Both the position numbers and the translations under genes were made by a program. DNA of 64,000 bases from Flectonema sp. DT1601. Lineage: Eukaryota > Euglenozoa > Diplonemea > Diplonemida > Diplonemidae. The notes beneath the pieces are model-generated. The model saw only the letters and a program-made list of their open reading frames with translations, was not told where the DNA came from and made no database searches. The stretch lies in the NCBI GenBank assembly GCA_964019425.1, contig OZ025824.1, positions 716,001 through 780,000 on the forward strand, given 5' to 3'. Below are positions 11,005-20,664 of the stretch, one piece after another. How positions within the stretch are numbered: the stretch's first letter is position 1; the number at the start of each line of letters is the position of its first letter.

Positions 11005-13257
11005 ATGACCGTTCTTAGTAATAATATCATCCATTCTTTTTTAAAAAAAAGGGCGAAACATGATACTGAAATGGAACAGGAAAAGGTGAAGGTATGGATG
11101 AGAATATCAGGTCAGGGAGAGGATGAGGCGATAGGCATTAGAATTCCAAACAGAAGAGGAATGACAATCTCTGAATTAAAGAGAGTCATGACTCCGTTGG
11201 TTAGCTTTGATGGCTTTCCAGTGACAGTTAATACGATTCTACCAGAACACTTAGATGTCACTTGTAATGATGAATTGTTAGGTGAGGATGCTCTGGTACT
11301 CGATCACTTAACTCATACGTTTGTGATAAGTCCGAATGCTGTGGCGTGTGCTGGAGAGGATGAAAATTCAAAACTTGCGAATATTTGGAATGAATTGCCA
11401 TCAACGATGGATGAGCCGACTGGATCACCGTCATCATCAACAGCAACAGCTGCTCGTCAACATGATAGTCTGCTGTTATCACCACTTAAAGTTGATGTTG
11501 GGCCTGGAAACGTATCAACTCCAACTAATGCTAACACACCAATAACAAAATACCTACCCGGATCACCCTTTAATAAACAATCATCACCATCATCACCAAA
11601 GATGACAAAGATTCCTCACATCTCAAACAGGCGTCTCATGACTGCTATTGACGATATTCAAAAACCAGATTGGGAAGTTCAGGTAGAAGGCTTATCAGTA
11701 ATTCAACGGGTAGCAATTCATCATCAAAAGATGCTAAACGGCTGCTTACAGTCAGCCTTACAAGCGATAACTGGCTGTATTAGAAGTTTACGATCAGCTG
11801 TAGTAAAGACTGCCCTTCAAACCTTTACTGATATTGTCAAGGGAGTTAAACATGATCAGAAGTCATTGGAAGCTCAATTGGAATTGATTAGTTACGAAAT
11901 TTTACGAATATCTGCTTCTGATAATCATTTCTTAAGAGATGCCGCTGATGATTGTTTTAGTGAGATTACCGCTGCTATTACTGATCATCTTCGATTCAGA
12001 TTACTTTATCGAATATTAGTTGCTTTGACAAATAGTAAAAACGGTGTTCTCAGATCACAAGGAGTCGCAGTAATATCATTGTGTGTTAAGAGATCAGGTG
12101 ATCTTCATGTTCGTGGATATGCTAAGACAGGATTGTTATTAAAATCTTTGAACTCTTTTCTAAACGATGCCAGTGACAGTTGTCGTCACAATGGTCGTGA
12201 ATTAGCAACGATACTCGCGGGTAAGTACGGAGGTGAAGATGAACTAACTCAAGCAATGTATCATCACTTGAGTCATTCTCAAGTTGAGGGAATTTGTAAA
12301 GCGATGGGACCCACTTGGGTTGTACCACCTACACCACCCAGTAGAAGCCCTCAAATAACTCCTCGTAGAAGCCCAACTCCACCAAAATCACGATCAAATT
12401 CTCCAGCAAGACACAACGGTGCTCCTGAATCATTAAAAGCAAAGTATATAAATAAACATATACCTGGTTCACTCACGAGAAGTGTAAATTCTCCAAGTAG
12501 ACGACTTGATCAGGTTAGTACCCTATCAGATCTGTCGGATATTTCAGTTAATAAATGTAAAGGATTTAAAGCAGCCTGGGGGAATCCAACAGTGTGTGGA
12601 CTGTGTAGACAGTCAAAGGGAACTCACCAAAATAATAAATCAGACTGGGACGTTCAATCAGCTGGACACGCATCGTTGAAATCTCACAACTCTGGTGCGG
12701 GTAACTCTTTTGGAAGATCAAACACTCATACTCATAATCCTCCTTCAAGAGGTAAGTTAACACCAAGGGGTGCGTTAAGCAGTCTTAGTGGTCGTCCACC
12801 TGTTAAGAAAACTCTAAGAACAGGGAACACTACGAGAACTATCTCTCCATCAGCAAGATTAAGAAAAACAACATCTCCATCTTTAAGAAGTTCTGTGAAT
12901 AGCATGGCATCAGCTGGTTTTGGAAGTACTTTCGGAGGTGGGTCTCCAGTAGCATCATCAACGAGATCTGTGAGTAGAGATCAAGTTAGAGACAGGAACT
13001 CATTAAAGTGTTCATCATCATCATGTCAATCAGAACTCTCACGACTTAAGGAAGAGATAGAACACCAAAAAGATATGATATTAAATCTTGTGTCTGAAAA
13101 TCAAACTTTGAAAAAACAACTCGAACAAAAGGAAATAATCGACTCCGTGCAACACATCACTCTACTGACTACACCAGAGTTTGGAACTGAGGGAATGGCA
13201 CCCCCGACAGAATTAGAAGATGAGTCAATAAAAACATCAGGTGACAGTACTACCTGA
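11005..13257 (+). CDS. TOG/HEAT-array microtubule-associated protein (CLASP/TOGARAM-like)
   Basis: A 750-residue single-exon protein whose ATG is one base after a CGCTTTCAG acceptor. Residues about 25-115 form a compact beta-rich N-terminal module. Residues about 210-440 read as a TOG-type helical array: a DW-containing first helix (DIQKPDWEVQVEGLSVIQR), then LRSAVVKTALQTFTDIV, where the Arg-Ser pair is typical of intra-HEAT loops of TOG domains. TOG proteins bind tubulin and regulate microtubule growth, and the crescerin/TOGARAM group does so in cilia. Residues 440-680 are basic and Ser/Pro-rich, as in microtubule-lattice-binding linkers. Residues about 680-715 form a coiled coil (LKEEIEHQKDMILNLVSE). 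The single TOG and short length argue against the multi-TOG XMAP215 family. Confidence 0.75.
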   Translation: MTVLSNNIIHSFLKKRAKHDTEMEQEKVKVWMRISGQGEDEAIGIRIPNRRGMTISELKRVMTPLVSFDGFPVTVNTILPEHLDVTCNDELLGEDALVLDHLTHTFVISPNAVACAGEDENSKLANIWNELPSTMDEPTGSPSSSTATAARQHDSLLLSPLKVDVGPGNVSTPTNANTPITKYLPGSPFNKQSSPSSPKMTKIPHISNRRLMTAIDDIQKPDWEVQVEGLSVIQRVAIHHQKMLNGCLQSALQAITGCIRSLRSAVVKTALQTFTDIVKGVKHDQKSLEAQLELISYEILRISASDNHFLRDAADDCFSEITAAITDHLRFRLLYRILVALTNSKNGVLRSQGVAVISLCVKRSGDLHVRGYAKTGLLLKSLNSFLNDASDSCRHNGRELATILAGKYGGEDELTQAMYHHLSHSQVEGICKAMGPTWVVPPTPPSRSPQITPRRSPTPPKSRSNSPARHNGAPESLKAKYINKHIPGSLTRSVNSPSRRLDQVSTLSDLSDISVNKCKGFKAAWGNPTVCGLCRQSKGTHQNNKSDWDVQSAGHASLKSHNSGAGNSFGRSNTHTHNPPSRGKLTPRGALSSLSGRPPVKKTLRTGNTTRTISPSARLRKTTSPSLRSSVNSMASAGFGSTFGGGSPVASSTRSVSRDQVRDRNSLKCSSSSCQSELSRLKEEIEHQKDMILNLVSENQTLKKQLEQKEIIDSVQHITLLTTPEFGTEGMAPPTELEDESIKTSGDSTT

Positions 13258-14351
13258 GCTGATGTTTATCACACTTTGAGATCGTACAAATCAAAAGTAG
13301 ACAAAGTGACTCACATTGATAGACCTGTAAGATTCCTTGTTCCTAACCTACTGATGAAATAGTAGTCAAGACGCAACCCTACTGACTGAGAGGAGGCAGA
13401 GGGACGTTGTAGTCTGAAATTAGATGAAATGTTGAAGTGCGCCAACAGACTCCAAAGTGGAAACTGGCGATTAGAATACCCTCCCGCTCCACTCCCACTC
13501 ACCCTCATTCCCCCTACCCTGTAAGACAACAACATCTAGGAGTTATTTTATTATGTTTCGTGTGATTAGTAGGTCTTCTCTTTTTGTTCTTTTGTTCCCT
13601 CCCCATTCTTTCTCAATAACTCCTTAGATGCTTTCTTTGTAGCAAGAAGTAATTATATGGAAGAAATATTTATTCAGCCGTACTCACTTGGCTATATCAA
13701 ACGGTTGTTTATGGTTCAAAGCTGCTTCAGCTCTCTGTTTAAACCCGATCCGCTTGTTGAATAAAACACCATTTTTTTTTGGTTCTTCTTTTCCCCCTAG
13801 TGCTAATCTCCTTAATCTTTGGTATTGCCTTCAGTTCAACGTAGAACTGATGAGTTCCTAGTTGTATAGGAAAGCCTTAATCTCAGTTATTTTGTGATGG
13901 CAATCGCACCACGGAAGCCTAGGTTATTTGTTGCATCATAGACGTTGTCATTCGCCAGTCCAACCACGTGGGGAAAAAAAAAAAAAAAAAAAAAAAAAAA
14001 GAAGAATTAACCACCGCTCTTAATAATCGAGGTTGCTTATGTTCTTTTTAACATTTTTTTTTTTCCTTTTTCTTTTTCTTCGGTTTTTTTTGTAAAGAAA
14101 AAAAAAAAAAAAAAAAAACAAAAAAATTAAAAAAGAAAGAAAAAAACTCGAGTAAGGAAATACTTGCTTATGTTCAACTCATCAGCTTTGTGATTTGAGT
14201 TTGTAGTTTCTTTTATTGTTCGTGAAGTTTATGGCCCTGTTGTAGAGTGAAAAAAAGGGATGAGTTATAAAAAGTTACAGATTCTCAGTAAGCAAACTTC
14301 ACAATATATTAATATTCATTAAACAGGTGTATATTTGTGCGTGTTATCACA
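13258..14351. other. Intergenic spacer, no supported gene
   Basis: About 1.1 kb. The first 280 bases after the TOG gene are less AT-rich (13360-13530), with a pyrimidine-rich stretch near 13480-13520. The rest holds long A and T runs (13975-14000, 14098-14118). An acceptor-like AAACAG (AG 14325-14326) precedes the next gene. I see no RNA gene. Confidence 0.6.
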
Positions 14352-15371
14352 ATGTGGCGGTTCACAGCCGCAGCTATTTTTTTAGCGAGTGTCGAAGCTG
14401 CTCCTCGGAATGCTCCAACAGATTTATTCCCTCAGAGATTTAGTGTAAGAACTGGATCAACAATTCCTCTCGATGGTGGATGGGGAAGTATAACGCAAGC
14501 TGGTTCCATTTATTACGATGGTGATAATCAGTGGTTAAGAATGGAACATGAATTTCAAGGTAAAGAAGTTAGTTTCATCGCCAGATTTGGAGAGCAACGA
14601 CTGTACCTGATGACTGGTTCTAACTGCGTCAATGTTACGGTAAACGGAGCGCTAATGCCATTCGCTGCTCCAAAGGGTAGCGTACTGAATGAAGAACGTG
14701 CATTAGTAAGAGATACTTTTGTAGCCAGATACTCTGGTGTCGTTAGAGATATGGAAGGTAAACTCCACGGTCTCGATTTCTATGCTAAACAAGAAAACAA
14801 AACAGCGAGAGAAGCTCCTCCTGCTAATTGGATTCCATGGAGAACTACCTACTCAAGATTGTATCGTCGGGAAATAGGTCCAAGTTCATCTAATAAGAAC
14901 GCTGAAGATCCAGATGATCACAGAGACTGGAGATACTACAAAGAATCAGAACAAAATAAAAACGATGATGACACTGAAGTATCACCTTACGTGGAACCAG
15001 CTGACTACGTTACCACTATTGAGAATGGGTCAATGAAAGTGACTATTGATTATTATAATTTTATTCCTCATGCGCCGAAAGCTTCGTTGTTTGACCCTCC
15101 AGAACACTGCAGAAAAGGTGATGGATCTGAGGGGGACTTTAAGTTTTCGTTTTCTGGGTTTGAAGGAGGTAGTTTTGGTCATCAGATATTTGAATTTCAG
15201 AAAACACTTGCCGACATATCAGCTGATTTCCAAGACGTTCGAGGCAGGCAAAGACTTCTTGAGGATGCTTGCATTCGCTACTTCTGCGATGCCACTGAAA
15301 AGGAGTCGAATCACGACGCGAAACCCATCCTCGATGAAAGTAAGCCTCCTGTCGAAGACGAGCAAAAATAA
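14352..15371 (+). CDS. Secreted protein of unknown function with signal peptide
   Basis: The start at 14352 gives a clear signal peptide (MWRFTAAAIFLASVEA, cleavage likely after VEA) and follows an acceptor at 14325-14326. An upstream GTG-initiated extension has no support. The mature part has about 320 residues, rich in beta-forming and aromatic residues, with N-glycosylation sequons (NVTV, NKTA, NGSM) and at least four cysteines. An acidic Lys/Asp-rich segment lies near residues 185-215, and the acidic C-terminus has no ER-retention KDEL. The repeated pattern of short strands with GDNQWLRMEHEF is loosely reminiscent of ependymin- or LolA-like barrels, but I would not assign it. Confidence 0.75.
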   Translation: MWRFTAAAIFLASVEAAPRNAPTDLFPQRFSVRTGSTIPLDGGWGSITQAGSIYYDGDNQWLRMEHEFQGKEVSFIARFGEQRLYLMTGSNCVNVTVNGALMPFAAPKGSVLNEERALVRDTFVARYSGVVRDMEGKLHGLDFYAKQENKTAREAPPANWIPWRTTYSRLYRREIGPSSSNKNAEDPDDHRDWRYYKESEQNKNDDDTEVSPYVEPADYVTTIENGSMKVTIDYYNFIPHAPKASLFDPPEHCRKGDGSEGDFKFSFSGFEGGSFGHQIFEFQKTLADISADFQDVRGRQRLLEDACIRYFCDATEKESNHDAKPILDESKPPVEDEQK

Positions 15372-16649
15372 TCCGTTATCTCTGACACTTCTTTTGTGTG
15401 TGCATATTGGTATAAAACAATGTTTAGCGACATAGTAGTACCGACCCTTTTTATTTTCCCTTCTCTTTTCTTCTTTTCGTTCAAATGGAGAAAAAAAAAA
15501 GCTTACCTTAGTAGGCCTGCAATTCAGTACCGTGTAGTATATTTATGAATAACCTGGCAACACACACACACTCGCTCTCTCCTTTGGGATAGGGTGATCT
15601 GTTTTTTTTCCTTCCTTCTTTTTTTTTTTTTTTTTTTTAATAATCTTTTATTTCACTATTGTACAACGTTGAGTTCCGATTTCTGTAGGAACGGTAACGC
15701 GATGGATAAGTTGCCGCCGAAAAAAAAAGGAAAGGAGAGTAAGAGTTTGTATGAAAAAAAAAAAAAAAAAAAGGCGTTGTGAAGAAAGGATACGTACATT
15801 CAGCAGCGACTTTGTTTTTTTGCTGCATTTCCTTACACTTTTTGCACTTTTTTTTAAAATAAGATTTTTGTTTTTATTCATGTCGCCAGTATTTGTTACG
15901 TTAAATATGTCAGCAAAGTAAGACATTCATTTCCACTGACTCAACACTGTGAAAATGTGTCTTGTGCAATTTAAATAATAATAATTGTAGGGAAAAAAAA
16001 AAAAAATAAACAGTAACAATAAAGTTTCGCTATTACCTCTTTAGTTTTGTGAACTCGTCGATCGTTTTTGAAACAGCAAAATACGGGGGAAGGGGGAAAA
16101 AAAAAAAAAAAAAAAAAATATTGAGAATTTAAAAAAAAAAAAAAAAAAAAGGAAAAAAAAAGAGTTTTCAGGCCATTAACCACGTCGATCGTCTGGTAGA
16201 TGGCCGCTACTTGAAGTTTCTTTTTTTTTTTATTTATTATGTTTTATACCTGTAGTAACTCTTTTGAACGATGTTGGGCAACACGTATTCCCTTAAAGTT
16301 CTCACCATAATTGGTTTCTTGCACAGACACTGTAATTTAGTGTTATTACGTTGCTGTGCAAGGCACTTCTTTTTTTTTCCCTTTTCCAAAACCACAAAAT
16401 ATTGCCCCCCTTTATAAAAGTTGAAGGGAATTAATGGTTGAAAGAAAGAAAGAAAAATAGAAAAAAAAAACAATAACTTCTGCACAAGCAGCCAGCAGTA
16501 CTTTCACTGCATAACAGCCACTGTTTGAAGTAATCCTTCCACTGGTTGGTATGACTTATTTTATTAACAGGTGTTTAATGGTGGCCTTCTTAGTACGAGG
16601 ATGAATATATTTATTATTATTATTTCACACACAGCGACGATCAATAGCA
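15372..16649. other. Intergenic spacer, no supported gene
   Basis: Dominated by homopolymer runs (15619-15640, 15756-15772, 16098-16119, 16130-16150). Short frames on both strands are homopolymer artefacts. A CACACAG acceptor (AG 16633-16634) stands 15 bases before the next ATG. Nothing else is recognised. Confidence 0.6.
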
Positions 16650-17861
16650 ATGTCGTATCGCGAGAGGCGGGGTCGATATCGCAGTCGAAGCCGTTCCTTT
16701 GATCGCAGAGATCGCAGGAACAGTCGAGACAGGTATCGCGACAGCAGAAGAGATAGAAGCTATGAAAGAGACAGAAGAAGAACTCCTCCTCGAAGACTAA
16801 CCCGCGCTGAAGAAACTCGCAAAAAGGAAGAAGAAAGAGTTCGAAGTGAAAGAGCACGTGAACGTGACAGAGCTCGTTTCAAGAACGTCCCAATCGCAAA
16901 GGAAAACGTCGACATGCCTGACGTACCAGCTGATAAGTTAAAAGTCATCGCTAAAGAGATTAAGAATTCTCTCGGATACTCACCAATGTCTCCTGTTGGT
17001 CAACAATTAGCTGCTACGTTACGTGACTACATCGATAATATGATTAGAAATAATACCGCAAAGACTGATCGAATTACCGTCCACGTTGTTGGCAGTTGGA
17101 TGACCAACAGCACCCATCCGGACAACTTCATCGATTTTGAAGTTACTTCTCAACGTGGTATCGATGTGCAGGTTGTGAGTAAAATGCTTCTAAGTGACAC
17201 TTTCAAAGATATTTCGATTGTCAGAGGACGAGACCACTCCTGGGTAGAGAAGTCTTCATGTGACAAACTCTCTCAGAGAATGATTGACACAATGAAGTTT
17301 AAACTCACTTGTGGAGTAAAGAGAATGAAGAGCACAAATATTGTTTTTCTGTACGTTCAATCATCACCAGTTGTAGTAGGAGAGCTTCTGAGAGGATTGA
17401 AAGAATGGTCAGTTCGTACAGGTGTTGACAAAGTACTTAGCAGCTACACGTTAACTGTTATGGTGTTGTACTTTCTTTTAATGAAAGATATTGTTTTATT
17501 TCAGGATCCTTCACAGATTCTAGAGTCAGGTCAGGCCATCATCAGATCACCGGTTGATCACTTCTTCCCGCAGCCTACAGCTTCTGATAGGACGTCTGTT
17601 CAGATGTTGTTTCCACTTTTTTTCAAATTCTACTCAACTGAATTTGATTATGAAAAGAATGTGATTTCAATGAATAATAATATTATCAAAAGAGATGAAC
17701 CGAAATATGCGAACAACAAAGACAGTATGTACATTGAGTGTCTTGTTAGTCCTGGAACCAACCTCGCTGCTTCCTTAACAGAAACAAACTTTTCCGACGT
17801 CATCGATCTTATCTACAACACACATGAAGCATTAAAGGCTACTGAAGAACCTGCTGTTTAG
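16650..17861 (+). CDS. RS-domain protein with degenerate nucleotidyltransferase (TUTase/non-canonical poly(A) polymerase) fold
   Basis: Residues 1-50 are an Arg/Ser/Asp domain (RSRSRSFDRRDRR) like splicing factors, followed by a charged coiled-coil helix to about residue 80. Residues about 95-395 resemble the DNA polymerase beta-type nucleotidyltransferase plus PAP-associated domain of TUTases and TRF4-like polymerases: HVVGSWMTNS for the GS motif, a central helical region, and LFPLFFKFYSTEFDYEKNVIS, a typical C-lobe motif. The expected paired acidic D-x-D after GS appears as IDFEV, that is D-x-E, and the third carboxylate is not obvious. Activity is therefore doubtful. Role, by inference: RNA 3'-end tailing, or a scaffold in RNA processing such as U6 snRNA maturation. 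The RS domain points to the nucleus. Confidence 0.7.
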   Translation: MSYRERRGRYRSRSRSFDRRDRRNSRDRYRDSRRDRSYERDRRRTPPRRLTRAEETRKKEEERVRSERARERDRARFKNVPIAKENVDMPDVPADKLKVIAKEIKNSLGYSPMSPVGQQLAATLRDYIDNMIRNNTAKTDRITVHVVGSWMTNSTHPDNFIDFEVTSQRGIDVQVVSKMLLSDTFKDISIVRGRDHSWVEKSSCDKLSQRMIDTMKFKLTCGVKRMKSTNIVFLYVQSSPVVVGELLRGLKEWSVRTGVDKVLSSYTLTVMVLYFLLMKDIVLFQDPSQILESGQAIIRSPVDHFFPQPTASDRTSVQMLFPLFFKFYSTEFDYEKNVISMNNNIIKRDEPKYANNKDSMYIECLVSPGTNLAASLTETNFSDVIDLIYNTHEALKATEEPAV

Positions 17862-18619
17862 GTTTACAATCAACATTAGAAGCGAGTTAATTATAACTGA
17901 ATACTTGTGATTCCTAATAAAATGTTCGGCATCAGGGATATCAACAGTAAGAGTGGTTTGTGTCAACAGGGTCATGCAGTGGTAGACCTTTTTTGTTTAA
18001 AAAAAAAAAAGAAAAAATTAAAAAAAAACTTGAAAAACTTAAATATTACGCATCGTTATGTAGGACGCATGACGTCTGTTTTTATCGGCGTTGGAGGTGC
18101 ACATCTCTCCTTCTCGAAGGACACATCTAAACATGAATTCGATGGATAATTACGCGCTGATGAGCCTGCTGGTGTGAAGCAACCGAACTGGAGTAGGAGA
18201 TGATGTTGCTGTGTTTTAATTTCCGAAGAAGCTTACGCAAAAAAAAAAAATTAAAAAAAAAAAAAAAAAAATAGTAATAACCACAGTGTGTATGCAGCAA
18301 CCTTAGTTTTTTTTTTTTTTTGGTTTTGTACTGCCCTCTAAAAGGGGAAGGTTGATTTTTCGCTGTTGGCGGTAAGACTTCAGTATAAAGACAAAAAATA
18401 GACTCTGGTCGTTTTGCATACGAGGAGATAGTTTTAATTGTATCATAATTATTTTATTTTAAGATAATTTTTTTTAATTTGATCATATTTCCAATAGGAC
18501 ATCATCAACAACAACCTTTATGATCAAACTCTTGGTCTGAAATGAATACTTTATTAATCTTTTTTTTCTATCATATTTATAACAATCTTTTTAACCAGAT
18601 ATAATAAACCAAACCAATA
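17862..18619. other. Intergenic spacer, no supported gene
   Basis: The first 350 bases have mixed composition (18050-18240) but no convincing frame. The rest has A and T runs (18239-18271, 18308-18321). A TTTTTAACCAG acceptor (AG 18597-18598) precedes the next gene. Confidence 0.55.
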
Positions 18620-19348
18620 ATGGTGTTTACTTTATTTATTGCTGCTGACATGTACGGAAAGAAATGCAACATAGAAGTTCCATTTGAAAACCGACCTTCT
18701 ATGGATGCTGTGGGTAGACGTACTAAACAGGTACTAGAAGCGGTGTCTGTTCGTGACAAACCACCGATGAGTACATTACAAATAGTAGATGTTGACGCTA
18801 TAAGATTACTAAATGATAAAAGTGGATTGTGGGAGAAGAACTGGTCAGATGAAGATGTTGAAAATTTCAGTCAACTTTATGTAATTCAAAATAATGTTGA
18901 AGACGCGGTTGCGACAATACCGTATCCGACACCATTTCATGAAAATTTAACTTCGAATTTGTTAACAACAGCAGACGAAATTGGTGATATTCCTCCTCCT
19001 ATTCCAGTTCATAGAGTAAAACGTGTAGAAGAGACGATACCTAAGAACTTTCCTATGTCACCTATTCAAGAACAAGTCTCTGTTGTTCAAGGCCAGGGTC
19101 AGAGTAGTCGGTTACTTCAATTGGATTGTTTCAACACTACCAAAACATCAACTGGTCCATCTCTCCTTCGTGAAGAACATCATAAATACAATTCTCAAAC
19201 ACTGTTACCAATAGATACATACAGAGCTCTTATTAGACAGGAGACTTCTTTATTCAAATCTACACCAGTACCTGGAAATGGTATCGGTCGTAAGCCAGTA
19301 TCGAAACCAGTACCGAAGTTTCTTCCAACTTTAGCAAACTACACTTAA
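18620..19348 (+). CDS. BILBO1 N-terminal-domain-like protein (candidate flagellar or cytoskeletal)
   Basis: Residues 1-105 match, from memory, the ubiquitin-like N-terminal domain of the trypanosome flagellar-pocket-collar protein BILBO1. Both start with a hydrophobic strand then AAD (MVFTLFIAADMYGKK), continue with a short strand ending in a Phe and a xxPS turn (VPFENRPS), and close with a QLYVIQ-type strand near residue 92. In BILBO1 this domain binds the partner FPC4. BILBO1's EF-hands and long coiled coil are absent: the remaining 135 residues are Pro/Ser-rich and disordered. So it shares the domain, not the whole architecture. The ATG is 21 bases after an AG acceptor. The likely setting is the flagellar base or cortex (inference). 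Confidence 0.6.
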   Translation: MVFTLFIAADMYGKKCNIEVPFENRPSMDAVGRRTKQVLEAVSVRDKPPMSTLQIVDVDAIRLLNDKSGLWEKNWSDEDVENFSQLYVIQNNVEDAVATIPYPTPFHENLTSNLLTTADEIGDIPPPIPVHRVKRVEETIPKNFPMSPIQEQVSVVQGQGQSSRLLQLDCFNTTKTSTGPSLLREEHHKYNSQTLLPIDTYRALIRQETSLFKSTPVPGNGIGRKPVSKPVPKFLPTLANYT

Positions 19349-19844
19349 AGACGTGTTCAAGTGAATGCGTCATTAAATTACTTGCGATGGGTTGTTATCT
19401 TTTTAGTTCCTTTTCACGATGCTGAATGCGAATATTAACCGCACTTTAAGGTACCGCACTTCTCTCTATCTTTTCCTCTCGTTTTACAGTTTTAGGCTGT
19501 TAATTCTCACGATGGTGAAAAAATTTATAAAAATATAAATCAAATGTGTTGTTTTATGTAGCTAATTCCATCCCTCTTTTTTCTTTTTTCCATTGGCACT
19601 AATAGCTGCCTGTGTTTGTAACCCTTTTGGTAAGTTCTTTTTATTAGATTCAGTTTTTCTTCCGATTGACGCGCCGAGCGATTCATTCACTTAACGTACA
19701 GATGCCCCATCAAGGTTTCGAGTACCATCCTAATTATCCTACTTTAGAAAAGTAAGGTATTATTATTTTTTTAAATAATTCTTATAACAGCAAACAAGAA
19801 TGTTTTTTTATACACAACAACAACAGCAACAGGTGTAATCAAAA
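19349..19844. other. Intergenic spacer
   Basis: About 500 bases of mixed AT-rich sequence without a credible frame. It ends in CAACAACAACAGCAACAG (AG 19831-19832), a plausible acceptor 12 bases before the next ATG. No RNA gene seen. Confidence 0.55.
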
Positions 19845-20564
19845 ATGTCTAAACGAAAGCTATCAAGCGTTGATAGGAAATGGACGACTCTCCAACACAA
19901 CGGTCCTCACTTTTGTGCTCCGTATGAAAGAAAAGACCTGACGGCGATTTATAAAAACGAAGAAATCAATCTGAGTGATGGACAAGAAGAGATGCTTCTG
20001 TTGTTTGTTGAACAACAAAAGTTACATTTAGAACCGAGCAAACTAATAGCAGCACCACAACCGACAAATTTTTGGGATTTTTTCAAAAAATCTCTTTCTG
20101 GTAGAAATGAAACTAATCATGTTACTAACCCGAGTGAGATTGATTATTCTGATTTTGTAAAATACGCCAGAGGGGAACACCAAAGGAAGTCACTACTCAC
20201 TCGTGAAGAAAAGGCTATCCAAAGAAAGAATTATAAAGAAGTATTGGAACCGTTTCAAAAATGTTTTATTGATGGAGATGAATTTGATGTGATAAACGCT
20301 GATACCCTCCCAGGTAGATTATTTAAAGGACGTGGACGTCATCCACTTGCTGGTTGTTACATTCCGAGTATAACACCTGAGGAGGTGATAATTAATTGTA
20401 CTGATGTCTCAAATCCTCCTCTTCCCCCAACTGACCACAAATGGAAAAATGTAGTCTCCGATTCTTCAGTCTCTTGGTTGTGGAATTATGAGCAAGCTGG
20501 TAAGACGTGTTACTCGTTTCCATCACTCGATCCGATGAAAACAAAACGACCGATATTGAAGTAA
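19845..20564 (+). CDS. Stand-alone N-terminal (cap/DNA-binding) domain of DNA topoisomerase IB
   Basis: Strong match to the conserved N-terminal core of eukaryotic topoisomerase I: KWTTLQHNGPHFCAPYER (human KFLEHKGPVFAPPYE), LSDGQEEMLLLFVE, NFWDFFKKSL, LPGRLFKGRGRHP (human PPGLFRGRGNHP), EEVIINC and DHKWKNV. These regions clamp one face of the duplex. The frame stops about 20 residues after the SWLWNYEQA strand. The whole catalytic subdomain (the Arg, Lys, Arg and His residues) and the C-terminal Tyr domain are missing. No continuation lies downstream: 100 bases later an unrelated coiled-coil gene starts after its own acceptor. Kinetoplastids split this enzyme into a 70-kDa subunit with cap plus core and a small Tyr subunit. 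This piece is smaller still, so it is either a further split or a truncated paralogue. Confidence 0.85.
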   Translation: MSKRKLSSVDRKWTTLQHNGPHFCAPYERKDLTAIYKNEEINLSDGQEEMLLLFVEQQKLHLEPSKLIAAPQPTNFWDFFKKSLSGRNETNHVTNPSEIDYSDFVKYARGEHQRKSLLTREEKAIQRKNYKEVLEPFQKCFIDGDEFDVINADTLPGRLFKGRGRHPLAGCYIPSITPEEVIINCTDVSNPPLPPTDHKWKNVVSDSSVSWLWNYEQAGKTCYSFPSLDPMKTKRPILK

Positions 20565-20664
20565 AGTTGTACTTTTCCTTTTTTTTTTTTTCATAAAAAA
20601 AAAAAATGATTAAAACGACATCTGAGTTATAAATTATATTTATCATTCAAACAGTTCAAATCGG

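Noticed and set aside
17907-18149. 80-residue frame after the RS-domain gene
   Set aside because: It crosses an A-run that produces poly-Lys and has no domain. It probably lies in the 3' untranslated region or spacer.
18155-18200. CTGATGAG followed by ACCGAAC, recalling a hammerhead ribozyme core
   Set aside because: The second core reads GAAC instead of GAAA, the sequence between the cores does not form a good stem II, and I see no flanking stems I and III.
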